NCBI GenBank assembly: GCA_003116975.1
Contig: BGKB01000139.1
Span: 189,171 to 253,170, forward strand
Direction of reading: 5' to 3'
DNA length: 64,000 nucleotides
From: Aurantiochytrium sp. KH105
Lineage: Eukaryota; Sar; Bigyra; Thraustochytrida; Thraustochytriidae
The notes below the pieces were generated by a model. That model did not search any database and had not been told where the DNA came from. It saw only the letters and a list, made by a program, of their open reading frames with translations. This document shows positions 8,499 through 17,683 of the stretch, piece by piece. Numbering within the stretch: position 1 is the stretch's first letter; each line of letters opens with the position of its first letter. Both the position numbers and the translations under genes were made by a program.

Positions 8499-11126
8499 TT
8501 AGTACGGGATCTTGCCGTGATGATGATGGCATCCGCACGTGAGGTGGTCACGAAAACGACCATTTTTGCCCTCCATGTACGGCCCCGAGCGATGCAAGAC
8601 CGTATTGACGGCAGGCCCAGGGACAGACGCAGCATCGAGGCGAGGCTCGCCTGCGACAAAGACCTGCGTGACTTGGGCGGACAGCAAGCACTTGGGATCC
8701 GCGGCAATGTTCTCAGAGACCACGGTGAGGTCGGCCGCGAAACCCACCTCGATGCGACCTCGCGTTCCCTCCCGACGGGCCGCAAAATTGGCGCCCAAGG
8801 TATACAGATGAAGGGCCTGAGCAAATGAAAGACTTTCGTTATCATGAAAGGAGTCTGCTTGTGCGCGATCGTGAGACGAAGGACGATAAATGGCATCATA
8901 CATGCCCAGCAATGGGGCACAACATTCCACCGGGGCATCCGAAGAGCCGCTCACCTGGACGCCAGCGTTAAGCAGTGTCTTCCATGCGTACGAGTACTTG
9001 AGCTGTTCTCCATCCACGCGCTCGTTGATCCAGCTTGCGTCTGTGGGGACAAAGGTTGGCTGCACATTTGCAATGACCCCGCCTGACGCCATTTGCGCCA
9101 CAAGGTCGGCGCCGAGAATTTGACAATGGGTAAGCACAGGGCGATCACGAAAGGTGAGCCCGGCGCTCCGAAAGGCTCGAAGCATACACTCTGCGGCATA
9201 ATCGCCAATGGCGTGTGCCTCTACACGTAAATTCTGTGCGTGTGCCTCTGCAACCATCCGATCCAACTCGGTCTGGTCGTGGACAAGAATGCCCCGGTAC
9301 GAGTCGTCTGCACTTTTCGTTGTCGACGAGCCCGTGCCCTCTTTTGCTGTTGCTCCCTCGGTCCGAGTCTGCTGACTATCCGCGTCGAGGTTACGCAAGG
9401 CTGCGGTGTTTGCACCAAGGGCACCATCCGCAAAGAGCTTGACTCGATCAATGGCAAGCATACCGCTCGAGCTGCTCCAAGGTCCACTGACTTCGCCGTG
9501 CTGAGGCGTCAGCTGGACACGAATAGGAAGCTTGCCGTCACGATCGAGGGCGCGGTATACATCCAAGGTGCCTTCGTCATTCGTCTGTACCCCCGTGAGC
9601 CCAAAGCGCAGGCACTCTTGAAGTCCCTGCGTGATAGACTTTGCAATCACCGCCGGGTTCTTTTCAACAACGTGCGCCACCACCGCTTTGACGGCGTTTT
9701 CACGGAGAATTCCGGTCGCAGTCCCCGTAGATGGGTCCGTATCGATCTCGCCACCAGGCACCGGGGCCGGATTGGTGATAGAAATGTGCGATGCCTCGAG
9801 CGCAGCAGTGTTGGCCACGAGAATGTGCAAACAGACACGCCAGAGCACGACCTTTGTGCCCTCGGGCACGACGTCGTCCAGGTCTTGGCGCGTGGGCAGA
9901 CGGCCCATGCGTTCGTGGTCCCATCCAGTTCCGACGACCCACTCGCGATCGGGGTTCTTTTTCACAAAGGCGGCCAGACGTTGCTTGAGCTCGTCGATGC
10001 TCGCGCAACCGAGAAGGTCAAGATTGCGCTTGGTTTCACCAAGTTGATACACGTGAATGTGCGCGTCTGCGAGTCCTGGAAGCACAAAGGCCCCGCCGAG
10101 ATCGTGAATGATGCTGCTTTCGTCGTCGCCAGCGTCATCGCTCGAATCTGCCCGCAACGCGACAATCTTGTTACCACGCAAGACAAGCTCTTGGCCGCGC
10201 GGAGCAAAATCATTGAGCTCCCAGGACCAGAATCGGGCGTTTCGAAGGATGCGCACCGGTTCTGACTGCGCGCGAAACCATGGCGAAGCTGACGGCAAGT
10301 AGCGCGACAGTGCAGAGGCCGCAGCTGCGAGAGAGCCAGCACCGCTTTTACCTTTGCTGCCGTCGTCGACGTCCTTTTCGCCTTGTTCAGATCCCGTACT
10401 CTTCTCTTGCGCGCGAAGGCGAGCAGGATGAGTTGGGACCTTTTCGTGCGAAAGAAATGGACCTTGAAGCGCCTTGGGTGACCAGCGCGGCAAGTGGTCG
10501 CAAAGCGCTTGCATAAAGACCTCGAAGACGACGCGTTGACCTTGGCTCGAAAGATGCAGGCCGTCGATGAGAAGGCCCCGCGGGTCCTGCTTGGCATCAA
10601 GGGCGGAAAAGATGTCGACAAAGACGACCGAAGCGTCCTCGGCAAAGGTTGCGCGACAGGCTTCAGCGTAAACACGGGTGTTCGCATACGTTCGCTCAAG
10701 CTGGCCCGTTGCCTTGGCGCCGTACTTTTGGCGCTGATGCTCGAGGCGCATGGCCTCGTTGATGGGGGGCGGGTTCATGACCACGACGTCAGCGCCGCGC
10801 TCTTGAAAGGTCTTGACGATGATTTTAAGGTTTTCGCAGTATTCATCGACAGGCACAAATTGTCTTTTGCCCGTGGCGTTTAGTACGGCGTCATTTGCGC
10901 CAGCCCACACGACCACGAGCTCGCCTTCTTTTCTCACTGGGCCGAGGTCTTCTTTGAGAAGGCTACCGAGCGCCGCCAGGAGCCACCGCGACGAGTACCC
11001 CGAGAAACCGCGCGCCACAACGTCGGCGCGCCCCGCAAACGCGGTCGCCACAAGGCCGCACCATCCCCCCGCCTCAGCGAGCCCTCGGCTCGTAAGGCTG
11101 TCTCCGACGACTGTCACGCGCTTCAT
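8499..11126 (-). CDS. Fusion of SGNH/GDSL esterase and YtcJ-type amidohydrolase
   Basis: A single 875-aa frame joins two enzymes. Residues 1-220 form an SGNH esterase like IAH1 isoamyl-acetate hydrolase: GDS at 8-10 (nucleophile Ser10), GAND at 76-79, and DGLH at 188-191 supplying catalytic Asp and His. A linker rich in Lys, Gly and Ala (about 230-290) follows. Residues 291-875 are an amidohydrolase of the YtcJ (amidohydro_3) type with HIH metal ligands at 356-358, a VKLFADGALG lysine block, EAHAIGD, THCQ and SSDAP motifs, so the metal site looks complete. The C-terminus is CGCHHHHGKIPY. The start is the first ATG (11126), just before the esterase core strand RVTVVGDS; the frame is open further upstream without an ATG. 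Substrates are unknown. It diverges from the myosin gene. Confidence 0.85.
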   Translation of the reverse strand: MKRVTVVGDSLTSRGLAEAGGWCGLVATAFAGRADVVARGFSGYSSRWLLAALGSLLKEDLGPVRKEGELVVVWAGANDAVLNATGKRQFVPVDEYCENLKIIVKTFQERGADVVVMNPPPINEAMRLEHQRQKYGAKATGQLERTYANTRVYAEACRATFAEDASVVFVDIFSALDAKQDPRGLLIDGLHLSSQGQRVVFEVFMQALCDHLPRWSPKALQGPFLSHEKVPTHPARLRAQEKSTGSEQGEKDVDDGSKGKSGAGSLAAAASALSRYLPSASPWFRAQSEPVRILRNARFWSWELNDFAPRGQELVLRGNKIVALRADSSDDAGDDESSIIHDLGGAFVLPGLADAHIHVYQLGETKRNLDLLGCASIDELKQRLAAFVKKNPDREWVVGTGWDHERMGRLPTRQDLDDVVPEGTKVVLWRVCLHILVANTAALEASHISITNPAPVPGGEIDTDPSTGTATGILRENAVKAVVAHVVEKNPAVIAKSITQGLQECLRFGLTGVQTNDEGTLDVYRALDRDGKLPIRVQLTPQHGEVSGPWSSSSGMLAIDRVKLFADGALGANTAALRNLDADSQQTRTEGATAKEGTGSSTTKSADDSYRGILVHDQTELDRMVAEAHAQNLRVEAHAIGDYAAECMLRAFRSAGLTFRDRPVLTHCQILGADLVAQMASGGVIANVQPTFVPTDASWINERVDGEQLKYSYAWKTLLNAGVQVSGSSDAPVECCAPLLGMYDAIYRPSSHDRAQADSFHDNESLSFAQALHLYTLGANFAARREGTRGRIEVGFAADLTVVSENIAADPKCLLSAQVTQVFVAGEPRLDAASVPGPAVNTVLHRSGPYMEGKNGRFRDHLTCGCHHHHGKIPY

Positions 11127-12772
11127 CTTGCTCGCTTCTTCGACGCCCCCTTTGCCGGCAAGCTTCGCGCCGAGCGCAAGAAAGGCGCCTGCGAAAGGTC
11201 GACTGCTGTTACGGGTTTGGTCGATTTGGTGCTGCCGTGTTGTTGTCGACCCAGCTCCGACTGAGACCCTGCCAAAGCCCAGGCCCAAGCCGCACGGCTT
11301 CCGTGCCGGACGCTCCACGCGGCAAACCGTCCGGGCTGTCGCGCGATGGCGGTCTGTCTGCAGCACGCGCCGCGACGAGCTCAACTCAAATCACTCCACC
11401 TCGGAAAAATCTTCGGCTGTCGCAGAACGACGGACCCCGCGAGAGAATTCGGAACGCGACCGCACGACGCCGGCGACGGGAGGATCTTGCGTGCGTGACA
11501 GCACAGACAGCCTGGGAAGTAGGTACTTGCCAAGAAGACGCGCGCGCGATCAAGACTGCACACTGGCTGCTGCTGGCTGCCACTGCTGTCTATCGTGTCA
11601 CGGCTCGCTGGCTGGCAGGGTGGCCGACGACCCGCAAAAAGATCGTCGCGGGAACCTCGGTCCGCACGACGTTGCTCAGAGACGCATTCCCTGTCACACT
11701 GATGTCGACGATCCAAATCATGAACGCACGAGACGAACGAGCGCGTGCGATCTGCAGCTGCTGTGCTGCTGCCCCGCCGCTTCTCCCCTCGCTGCAGAAC
11801 CTTTCCCGGTGCGGCCGCAAGAGATCTGACCTATCTTCGAAAAGTGAGTCGCGCTGCGTTCTCCAAGAAAGGAAACTGTGAAAAAGAGAAAATGCGACTG
11901 CTGGGTGGACTCCTTTCGCTCTGCGCATGCGCCAGAGGCCGGCTCCCCCTGCGCGCACCCTGGAGGCCCGTTGAGAGCTGCGCCTCCGCGGCGCGGACCC
12001 GAACCGTCTCTAGTTACAAGAAGAGGCGCGAGACGCCAGGATCCAAATCCAATCCATTCGACGCCCGGGGGTGGACGACCGCCTGCGCCTGCCCGCTGGC
12101 CCGCCCTCCGCCGTCGCGCGCGCGGGGAGAGCGACCGAGCGACCGAGCGAGTGAGCGCCCTCCAACCCGGCGCCGCGCGCAGTCGCGAAGCAGCGGCTGC
12201 GAGCGCGGGACCTGCTGGGCTTCGATTTCATTTCGCCCGTCGGGGGGGCGTCAGAAGCCTGCCTGCGTGCGTGCGTGCTGAGCGCGCTCTCGCCACAGCT
12301 GAGCTCACGAGCCCCCGCCCGGTGCCTGCCGCCAGGCCCGGTCTGCGCTCGTCTGGGTCCTCTTCCGCTTGGGAAGCAGCAGCAGCAGCAGAAGCAGCAG
12401 CCAATATCGCGCGACCGCGCTGCGCAGGGTCCCGGAGCAGCAGGGATTTCGCGCAAGCAAGCGAGCAAGCTAGCTTGTACGGGGCGGCGCGACAAGGCAG
12501 ATCAAGTCGCGTTTCGTCACGCCAAGACTGCCCCAATCCAGGCTCGCGAGCGGCACCTCGACGCTCGCACGCACTCGCTCAAACAGCAACGTCGAGTCGA
12601 TCTGGTGAAGCCTTGGATTCATTCCTGGGTTTGCGATTATCTAGGGTAAAGTGAGGGCCTCGTGGGTGAAAGCGAACCACAAGCGCACCCTCACGCCAAA
12701 CAGAACGGCAAGTACCCCGAGCCGCTGTAAATATTCCCGCGCGCGCTGCGTACGGGAAGGAAAGCGGAGAGC
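11127..12772. promoter_or_regulatory. Long divergent promoter region, hydrolase fusion / myosin
   Basis: 1.65 kb of GC-rich DNA between two divergent starts, with a CAG-type run (about 12378-12402) and no convincing gene. An AT-rich element, TGTAAATATTCC, lies about 45 bp before the myosin ATG and could be a core promoter site. Short open frames in several phases are Arg/Pro/Ala-rich and lack family resemblance. Confidence 0.4.
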
Positions 12773-15700
12773 ATGACGGACAATGAATGGCATTACACGG
12801 ACGCCAACGATGCCGATGTTGGGCCCGTCGCTATCTCAGAGCTCGTTCAGCAATTCAAGGCCGGAGTAATCCAACAGGAGACCTTTATCTGGCATCCCAC
12901 GCAGGTACAGGCTTGGACGCTCTTCAAAGAGCTCGATGTGAGTATTCGTCAAAAGATCAACCCGCCCAAACCCCGAGTGCCGTCAACCCGCCCTCGCCCA
13001 CCGCCCATCGCGGCGAGACCCAAGCTTCCCTCCAAGCCCTCAAACGCTGCGCCTGCATCGAACGCGCGAGCCGCTGCGCCGCGACCGGCCGATCGCCCGA
13101 CGGCGTCAGCTGCTACGGCAGCTTATCCTAGCCAGCGGACCTCATCGAGCGGGAGCGGAGGCAGCAATCTTCATCGCGCAGACTCGGGCCAGCTCACCGG
13201 ACCTGCGCTCGTCGCCGCCACCGCGGCCGCAAAGCGCCGCAGCGGCTCACAACAGCGGGCTGCAGCCCCGCAACCATTTCCACGGCAGGCTGCGCCCCCG
13301 CCCCAGCAACCTGCGCCGCAACAACCCGGCTCGAACGGGAACATGGTTGCCACGCGCCAGATGAAGCGGAACGTGTCAGCCAAGGGCAAATCACTCTTGC
13401 TCAATGCCGGACTGGCCACGACAGAGTCGGGCTGGATGGAGCGCAAGACTGCAGACGGTGTGCCATACTATCACAATGTCAGCACGGGTGCCCTCAGCTG
13501 GGACAAACCGGATGAAATGAAGGATGCGCGTGAAGTCGAAAACGAAGCCGGAACTTGGGTCTGGGTACCCGATGAGGAGGAAGGCTACTTGCCAGGTCTG
13601 CTCATGCAATCTCGGCCTGATGGTCGTTCGGTGGTTCAACTCGAGAACGGAAACGAGGTGACAACCCGCCCGGGGCAGCAGGTCTTTCCGCTGACCAAGT
13701 CGTCTCTGGCCCGCACAGAGCGCGATCTGACGCTGCTTGATAGTCTCGACGAGGGTCTCATCCTGTACAACCTCCGAGAGCGCTTCGAGAAACAGCAGCA
13801 AATTTACACGTGGATCGGCACCATTCTCATTTCCATCAACCCGTACGAGACCTTTCCCATTTATGGCGTCGAAAACATTTACACGTACAAGAATCGAGGC
13901 AACCGCATTCTCGATCCCCACGTGTACGTGGTTGCGGATGAGGCGCTCAAGCCTCTCCTCGAGTACGGCGAGAACCACTCAATTCTCATTAGCGGTGAGA
14001 GTGGCGCCGGCAAGACGTGGGCGACAAAACAGTGCTTGGCGTACTTGACAGAGGTGACTCAGCGCGGCGGCCAAGCGGAGGCCGCGCAGGGGTCCGCCGC
14101 GGTGGCCTCGGTCGAGGGCAAGATTTTGGCAGCCAACCCGATCCTGGAGGCCTTTGGTAACGCCAAGACGATTCGCAACGACAACTCGTCGCGCTTTGGC
14201 CGCTTTACCGAGATGCATTTCAAGGACTCGGGCAAAATTTCGGGCGCGCGCATCGACAACTTTTTGCTCGAAAAGAGTCGCGTGGTGCGACAAGGCAGGG
14301 GCGAGCGCAACTACCACGTCTTTTACCAGCTGCTGACCTCCAACCGCGTTTCGGAATTCGGGCTCGGGTCGATGGAGAGCTTTGCGTATCTGAACGGGTC
14401 TGGCTGCTACACCGTAGACGGCGTCGACGACCGCAACGAGTACCAAGTGCTGCTGCAGGCGTTTGAGGAAATGGGCATCTCGCAAAACGAGGTGGACTGG
14501 ATCTTTGAGCTGGTGGCCGCAATTCTGCACTTGGGCAATGCCTCGTTCGTCTCGGACGGCGGCGAGGGCTCGCAGGTGTCCTCGCAGGGGAAGTCCGTAA
14601 TGCAGTGGATCGCTCGTCTCCTGCACGTCAACGAGAAGGACCTCGAATTTGGCCTTGTGCACCGCTCGATCGAGGTGCGCGGCACCGTGACGAACATCCC
14701 ACTCAAGCCGCACGATGCCAAGGACTCTCGCGATGCCTTGTCCAAGTCGATCTACGGACAGCTCTTTGACTGGCTCGTGGAGCGCGTGAACAAGTCGCTC
14801 ACCTCGGTGGCCAGACCGTGGGCCTTTATCGGCCTGCTGGATATTTTTGGCTTTGAGATTTTTGAGCACAACTCTTTCGAGCAGCTCTGTATCAACTTTA
14901 CAAACGAAAAGCTGCAGCAGATTTTCAACCGCGACACCTTCCAGCTCGAGGAACGCCTGTATCAGAGCGAGGGCGTCGACTTTGAGCACATCAAGTACGT
15001 GGACAACCAGCCCATTCTGGACATGATTGAGAAAAAGCCTGTTGGTCTGCTTCTCATGCTGGACGATATGAACCGCATGCCGCGCTCGACGGACGAAGGC
15101 TTTGTGGCCAAGGCAGACACAAACCATAGCTCGTCGCGTTCGTACGTGTCGAGTACCATCACGCGAAAAGGCAACAAGTGCTTTACGATCAAGCACTACG
15201 CTGGTGATGTGGTGTACAATGCGGACGGTTTCCTCGCCAAGAACAAGGATCTGCTCTTCAAGGACCTCTACGACGTCATGACGGCGTCGACCTCGCCAAA
15301 GACGGCCGCCATGTTCCCAGCCATGGACAAGAACAGCCGCGCCAAGTACTCGCTCGGCGCCCAATTCCGAAAGCAGCTGGACCAGCTCATGTCGATTTTG
15401 CGCGCGACACAGACGCACTACATTCGTTGCGTCAAGCCGAACGAGGAAAAGCTGCCGAGAACCTTCAATCCGAGCCTCAGTCTCGAGCAGCTCCGTTACT
15501 CTGGTGTCTTTGAAGCGGTGCGTATTCGCAAGCAAGGCTTCCCCTTTCGCTACAAGTACGAGCGCTTCGTGGAGCGGTACAAGTGCGTGCTCTTACGCGG
15601 CACCAAGTGGGTCCCGATTGAAGGAAGGACGGCGCGCGACAAGACGCGCTTCATTCTGGATGGCACGGGCCAAGACTTTAGCGAGGTTCGCTTCGGCAAG

Positions 15701-16984
15701 ACGATGGCGCTGTACCGCGCAGAACAGCACCGTCTCTTGGAGCTGCTCCGCGCCCTAGCTTTGGAACGGGTGTGCGCCATGATTCAGGCCATCGCGCGCG
15801 GGTACATGGCCCGTCGCTTTGTGCAAAAAGTGCGTTTCGTGCAGCCCAAGTTGGAAGCAGCCATTCGCTCTCGCGACGTGGACCAGCTCAGCAAAGCGCT
15901 TGCGGAGTTCTCGCGCGTGTGCGGGCACTTTTCCTCCATGGTGGCCGACACGGGCGTGGTGGCCAAGGCGAAGCGTCTGCGCTACGCGCTTGTTGAGTGG
16001 GAAAAGGTCTCGCAGGAGCTGAACCAGGTGGTCCGTCTGGACGTGGCCAACGACGATCTTGCCTTTGAGGCGCTCAAGAACGCCGTCTGGAAGGCCGAGA
16101 CCCTGACCGACGAGCCGGGCACGGAGTGGCACATGCAAATGTATGACTACTCGAAGAATATGTTCGAGGAGCAGCGCGCTGCTCGTCTCGAGCCCAAGCT
16201 CCAGCACGCCATGGACTTGCTCGAGCGTGACGTCATGTCCGAGGTGTACTCGGAGTGCAAGAACCTTCGCTTCGAGGATCCTCGTCTGGCAGACATCGAG
16301 CGCTTCGTCGGTCTCAACGAGGAGGATCTCCTCAAGATGCAGTACAGAAAGGCCAAGAAGCTTGGCCTTGCGGAGCGCGCTCAGGACAAGGAGATTCGTA
16401 TCCGCGAGATGACGCTCGACCGCATTCCGGACCAGTTTGTCTTCGAGCAGTTCAACAACTTTCGCGATCCTGCCGAATTTGCCTCGCACTCGCTGCAGTT
16501 CTGGAAGCGCGAAGAGTTGCAACGCAACATGTTTAAGTGGCAAAAGGGGTCCATCAAGACCTCGCTCACGCAGATGGACCCTGGTCCGGCCAAGCAGGCC
16601 GTGCGTTTGCACAAGGCTATTTTGGGCTGGTGTGGTGACAAGTCGAACCCGAACCCGAATTCACTCGCTTTTGACGTCGTGCAATCGGGCATGAGTGGAC
16701 AGCCTCTTGCGGACGAGATCTACTGTCAGCTCATCAAGCAGCTTCATGAGAACCCGAACCAGCAGTCGACTTCGCAGGCTTGGAAGCTTCTTGGGGTTTG
16801 CGCGACCTACTTTCCTCCTAGCACGGACCTTGCCAATTACATTCACGTGTTTCTTCGAAATGCGGCGCCCTCGCATCTCAAGGAGGCGCTTACAAAGCAG
16901 CTCTATGACGTCGAGTACAACGGGTGCACCTCTGGCAACCCGACGGTAGACTCGATCCAGAACCAGGCCTCCAGGTGGAGCTAA
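12773..16984 (+). CDS. Unconventional myosin with N-terminal GYF-like and WW domains and a C-terminal MyTH4
   Basis: A 1403-aa actin-based motor in one exon. Residues 5-65 (EWHYTDANDADVGPVAISEL) form a GYF_2/DUF4339-like domain. A Pro/Ala/Ser-rich linker follows, then a WW domain at about 218-250 (GWMERKTADGVPYYHN, LSWDKP). The motor spans about 317-990: P-loop GESGAGKT near 407, switch I NDNSSRFGRF, switch II/relay LDIFGFEIFEHNSFEQLCINF, and HYIRCVKPNE near 881. One IQ-like segment (AMIQAIARGYMARRF, about 997-1015) is followed by a linker and a MyTH4 domain (about 1226-1390) that ends the protein; no FERM domain follows. The residue after the P-loop threonine is Trp (GKTWATK), where Glu or Val is usual. 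GYF and WW domains bind proline-rich ligands and MyTH4 binds microtubules, so a linker of actin and microtubules is plausible (inference). Confidence 0.9.
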   Translation: MTDNEWHYTDANDADVGPVAISELVQQFKAGVIQQETFIWHPTQVQAWTLFKELDVSIRQKINPPKPRVPSTRPRPPPIAARPKLPSKPSNAAPASNARAAAPRPADRPTASAATAAYPSQRTSSSGSGGSNLHRADSGQLTGPALVAATAAAKRRSGSQQRAAAPQPFPRQAAPPPQQPAPQQPGSNGNMVATRQMKRNVSAKGKSLLLNAGLATTESGWMERKTADGVPYYHNVSTGALSWDKPDEMKDAREVENEAGTWVWVPDEEEGYLPGLLMQSRPDGRSVVQLENGNEVTTRPGQQVFPLTKSSLARTERDLTLLDSLDEGLILYNLRERFEKQQQIYTWIGTILISINPYETFPIYGVENIYTYKNRGNRILDPHVYVVADEALKPLLEYGENHSILISGESGAGKTWATKQCLAYLTEVTQRGGQAEAAQGSAAVASVEGKILAANPILEAFGNAKTIRNDNSSRFGRFTEMHFKDSGKISGARIDNFLLEKSRVVRQGRGERNYHVFYQLLTSNRVSEFGLGSMESFAYLNGSGCYTVDGVDDRNEYQVLLQAFEEMGISQNEVDWIFELVAAILHLGNASFVSDGGEGSQVSSQGKSVMQWIARLLHVNEKDLEFGLVHRSIEVRGTVTNIPLKPHDAKDSRDALSKSIYGQLFDWLVERVNKSLTSVARPWAFIGLLDIFGFEIFEHNSFEQLCINFTNEKLQQIFNRDTFQLEERLYQSEGVDFEHIKYVDNQPILDMIEKKPVGLLLMLDDMNRMPRSTDEGFVAKADTNHSSSRSYVSSTITRKGNKCFTIKHYAGDVVYNADGFLAKNKDLLFKDLYDVMTASTSPKTAAMFPAMDKNSRAKYSLGAQFRKQLDQLMSILRATQTHYIRCVKPNEEKLPRTFNPSLSLEQLRYSGVFEAVRIRKQGFPFRYKYERFVERYKCVLLRGTKWVPIEGRTARDKTRFILDGTGQDFSEVRFGKTMALYRAEQHRLLELLRALALERVCAMIQAIARGYMARRFVQKVRFVQPKLEAAIRSRDVDQLSKALAEFSRVCGHFSSMVADTGVVAKAKRLRYALVEWEKVSQELNQVVRLDVANDDLAFEALKNAVWKAETLTDEPGTEWHMQMYDYSKNMFEEQRAARLEPKLQHAMDLLERDVMSEVYSECKNLRFEDPRLADIERFVGLNEEDLLKMQYRKAKKLGLAERAQDKEIRIREMTLDRIPDQFVFEQFNNFRDPAEFASHSLQFWKREELQRNMFKWQKGSIKTSLTQMDPGPAKQAVRLHKAILGWCGDKSNPNPNSLAFDVVQSGMSGQPLADEIYCQLIKQLHENPNQQSTSQAWKLLGVCATYFPPSTDLANYIHVFLRNAAPSHLKEALTKQLYDVEYNGCTSGNPTVDSIQNQASRWS

Positions 16985-17360
16985 TTATCCACCTTTTCCT
17001 TCTTCATCTACTACCCCAGGGTAGGTAGACAGACCTTGATGACGAAACGAAACGAAACGAAACGAGTTCCATCATCATTCATTCATTCATTCATTCATTC
17101 ATTCATTCATTCATGATCTTGCCTCCTTTTTATTTCCTTTCAATTTACATACGTCAACGCCGAGCACGAGCTCTTCGTCATTCTCCACACACACTCTAGA
17201 GTCACGGCGCGGCCCCGACCGAGGTTTCTCGATCAATGACGACCCAAGTTGCGCCACCTCCAGGTACTCCTTCTCTCCCTTCTCCCGTCTCCTTCCTCCC
17301 CCCTCCACCCGGGGCCCTAATCTCCCCAGACCCCCAATCGCCATCGCCCCCTCCCCCAAA
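16985..17360. other. Intergenic after myosin
   Basis: This is the myosin 3' flank. It holds two adjacent simple repeats (listed separately) and then C-rich DNA leading into the RPL9 promoter. No gene is seen. Confidence 0.5.
17043..17114. repeat. Compound microsatellite (CGAAA)n and (ATTC)n
   Basis: CGAAA units occupy 17043-17065 and ATTC units 17077-17114, within about 130 bp of the myosin stop codon, so they may lie in its 3'UTR. Confidence 0.9.
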
Positions 17361-17385
17361 CCTAACCCCTCCCTTTCCGCCGCCC

Positions 17386-17395
17386 AGGGTTAGGG
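17386..17395 (+). promoter_or_regulatory. Telo-box AGGGTTAGGG upstream of RPL9
   Basis: AGGGTTAGGG lies about 298 bp before the RPL9 ATG; a related CCTAACCC is at 17361-17368 and GTTAGG at 17461-17466. The same 10-mer, in the same orientation relative to the gene, occurs before the ubiquitin-eS30 gene. Telomere-like boxes are known promoter elements of ribosomal-protein genes in plants; a role here is inference. Confidence 0.5.
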
Positions 17396-17477
17396 CTTCC
17401 CCGACTCCGGCGCGCCCCCCTTCCGCCGCCTTCGCCGAATGACCGGCGGCCGGGGCCCCGGTTAGGTTCGCGCGGCG

Positions 17478-17572
17478 CGCAAGTGGGCTATGCGGCCGCG
17501 CGCAAGTGCGCGCGCGGCGGCGCGCAAGTGGAGCTCTCCGGCGCGCAAGTGGAGCTCTCCGCCGCGCAAGTG
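17478..17572 (+). promoter_or_regulatory. Phased array of five CGCAAGTG elements in the RPL9 promoter
   Basis: CGCAAGTG occurs at 17478, 17501, 17523, 17544 and 17565, giving spacings of 23, 22, 21 and 21 bp, close to two DNA helical turns. The last copy ends 112 bp before the RPL9 ATG. The first copy continues as GCAAGTGGGCTATG, a 14-mer also found in the array before ubiquitin-eS30. This looks like a coordinated binding-site array for a ribosomal-protein gene regulator (inference). Confidence 0.6.
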
Positions 17573-17683
17573 GCCCTCCGCCGCGCGCCCGCGCCTGCTT
17601 AGCGGGCGGCGGGAGAGGGGGAGAGAGCCATCAAAACAGAGTCGAGCAGCAGCACCGCAGGCAGCAACGCAGCAGCAGCCAGG

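Noticed and set aside
11127-11384. N-terminal extension of the hydrolase fusion
   Set aside because: The frame is open but contains no ATG, and its Arg-rich sequence lacks family likeness; 11126 starts directly at the esterase core.
13979-15535. 518-codon frame antisense to the myosin motor
   Set aside because: It mirrors the strongly biased codon use of the myosin gene (third-position G/C), has no family resemblance and no ATG-based start; it is a shadow.
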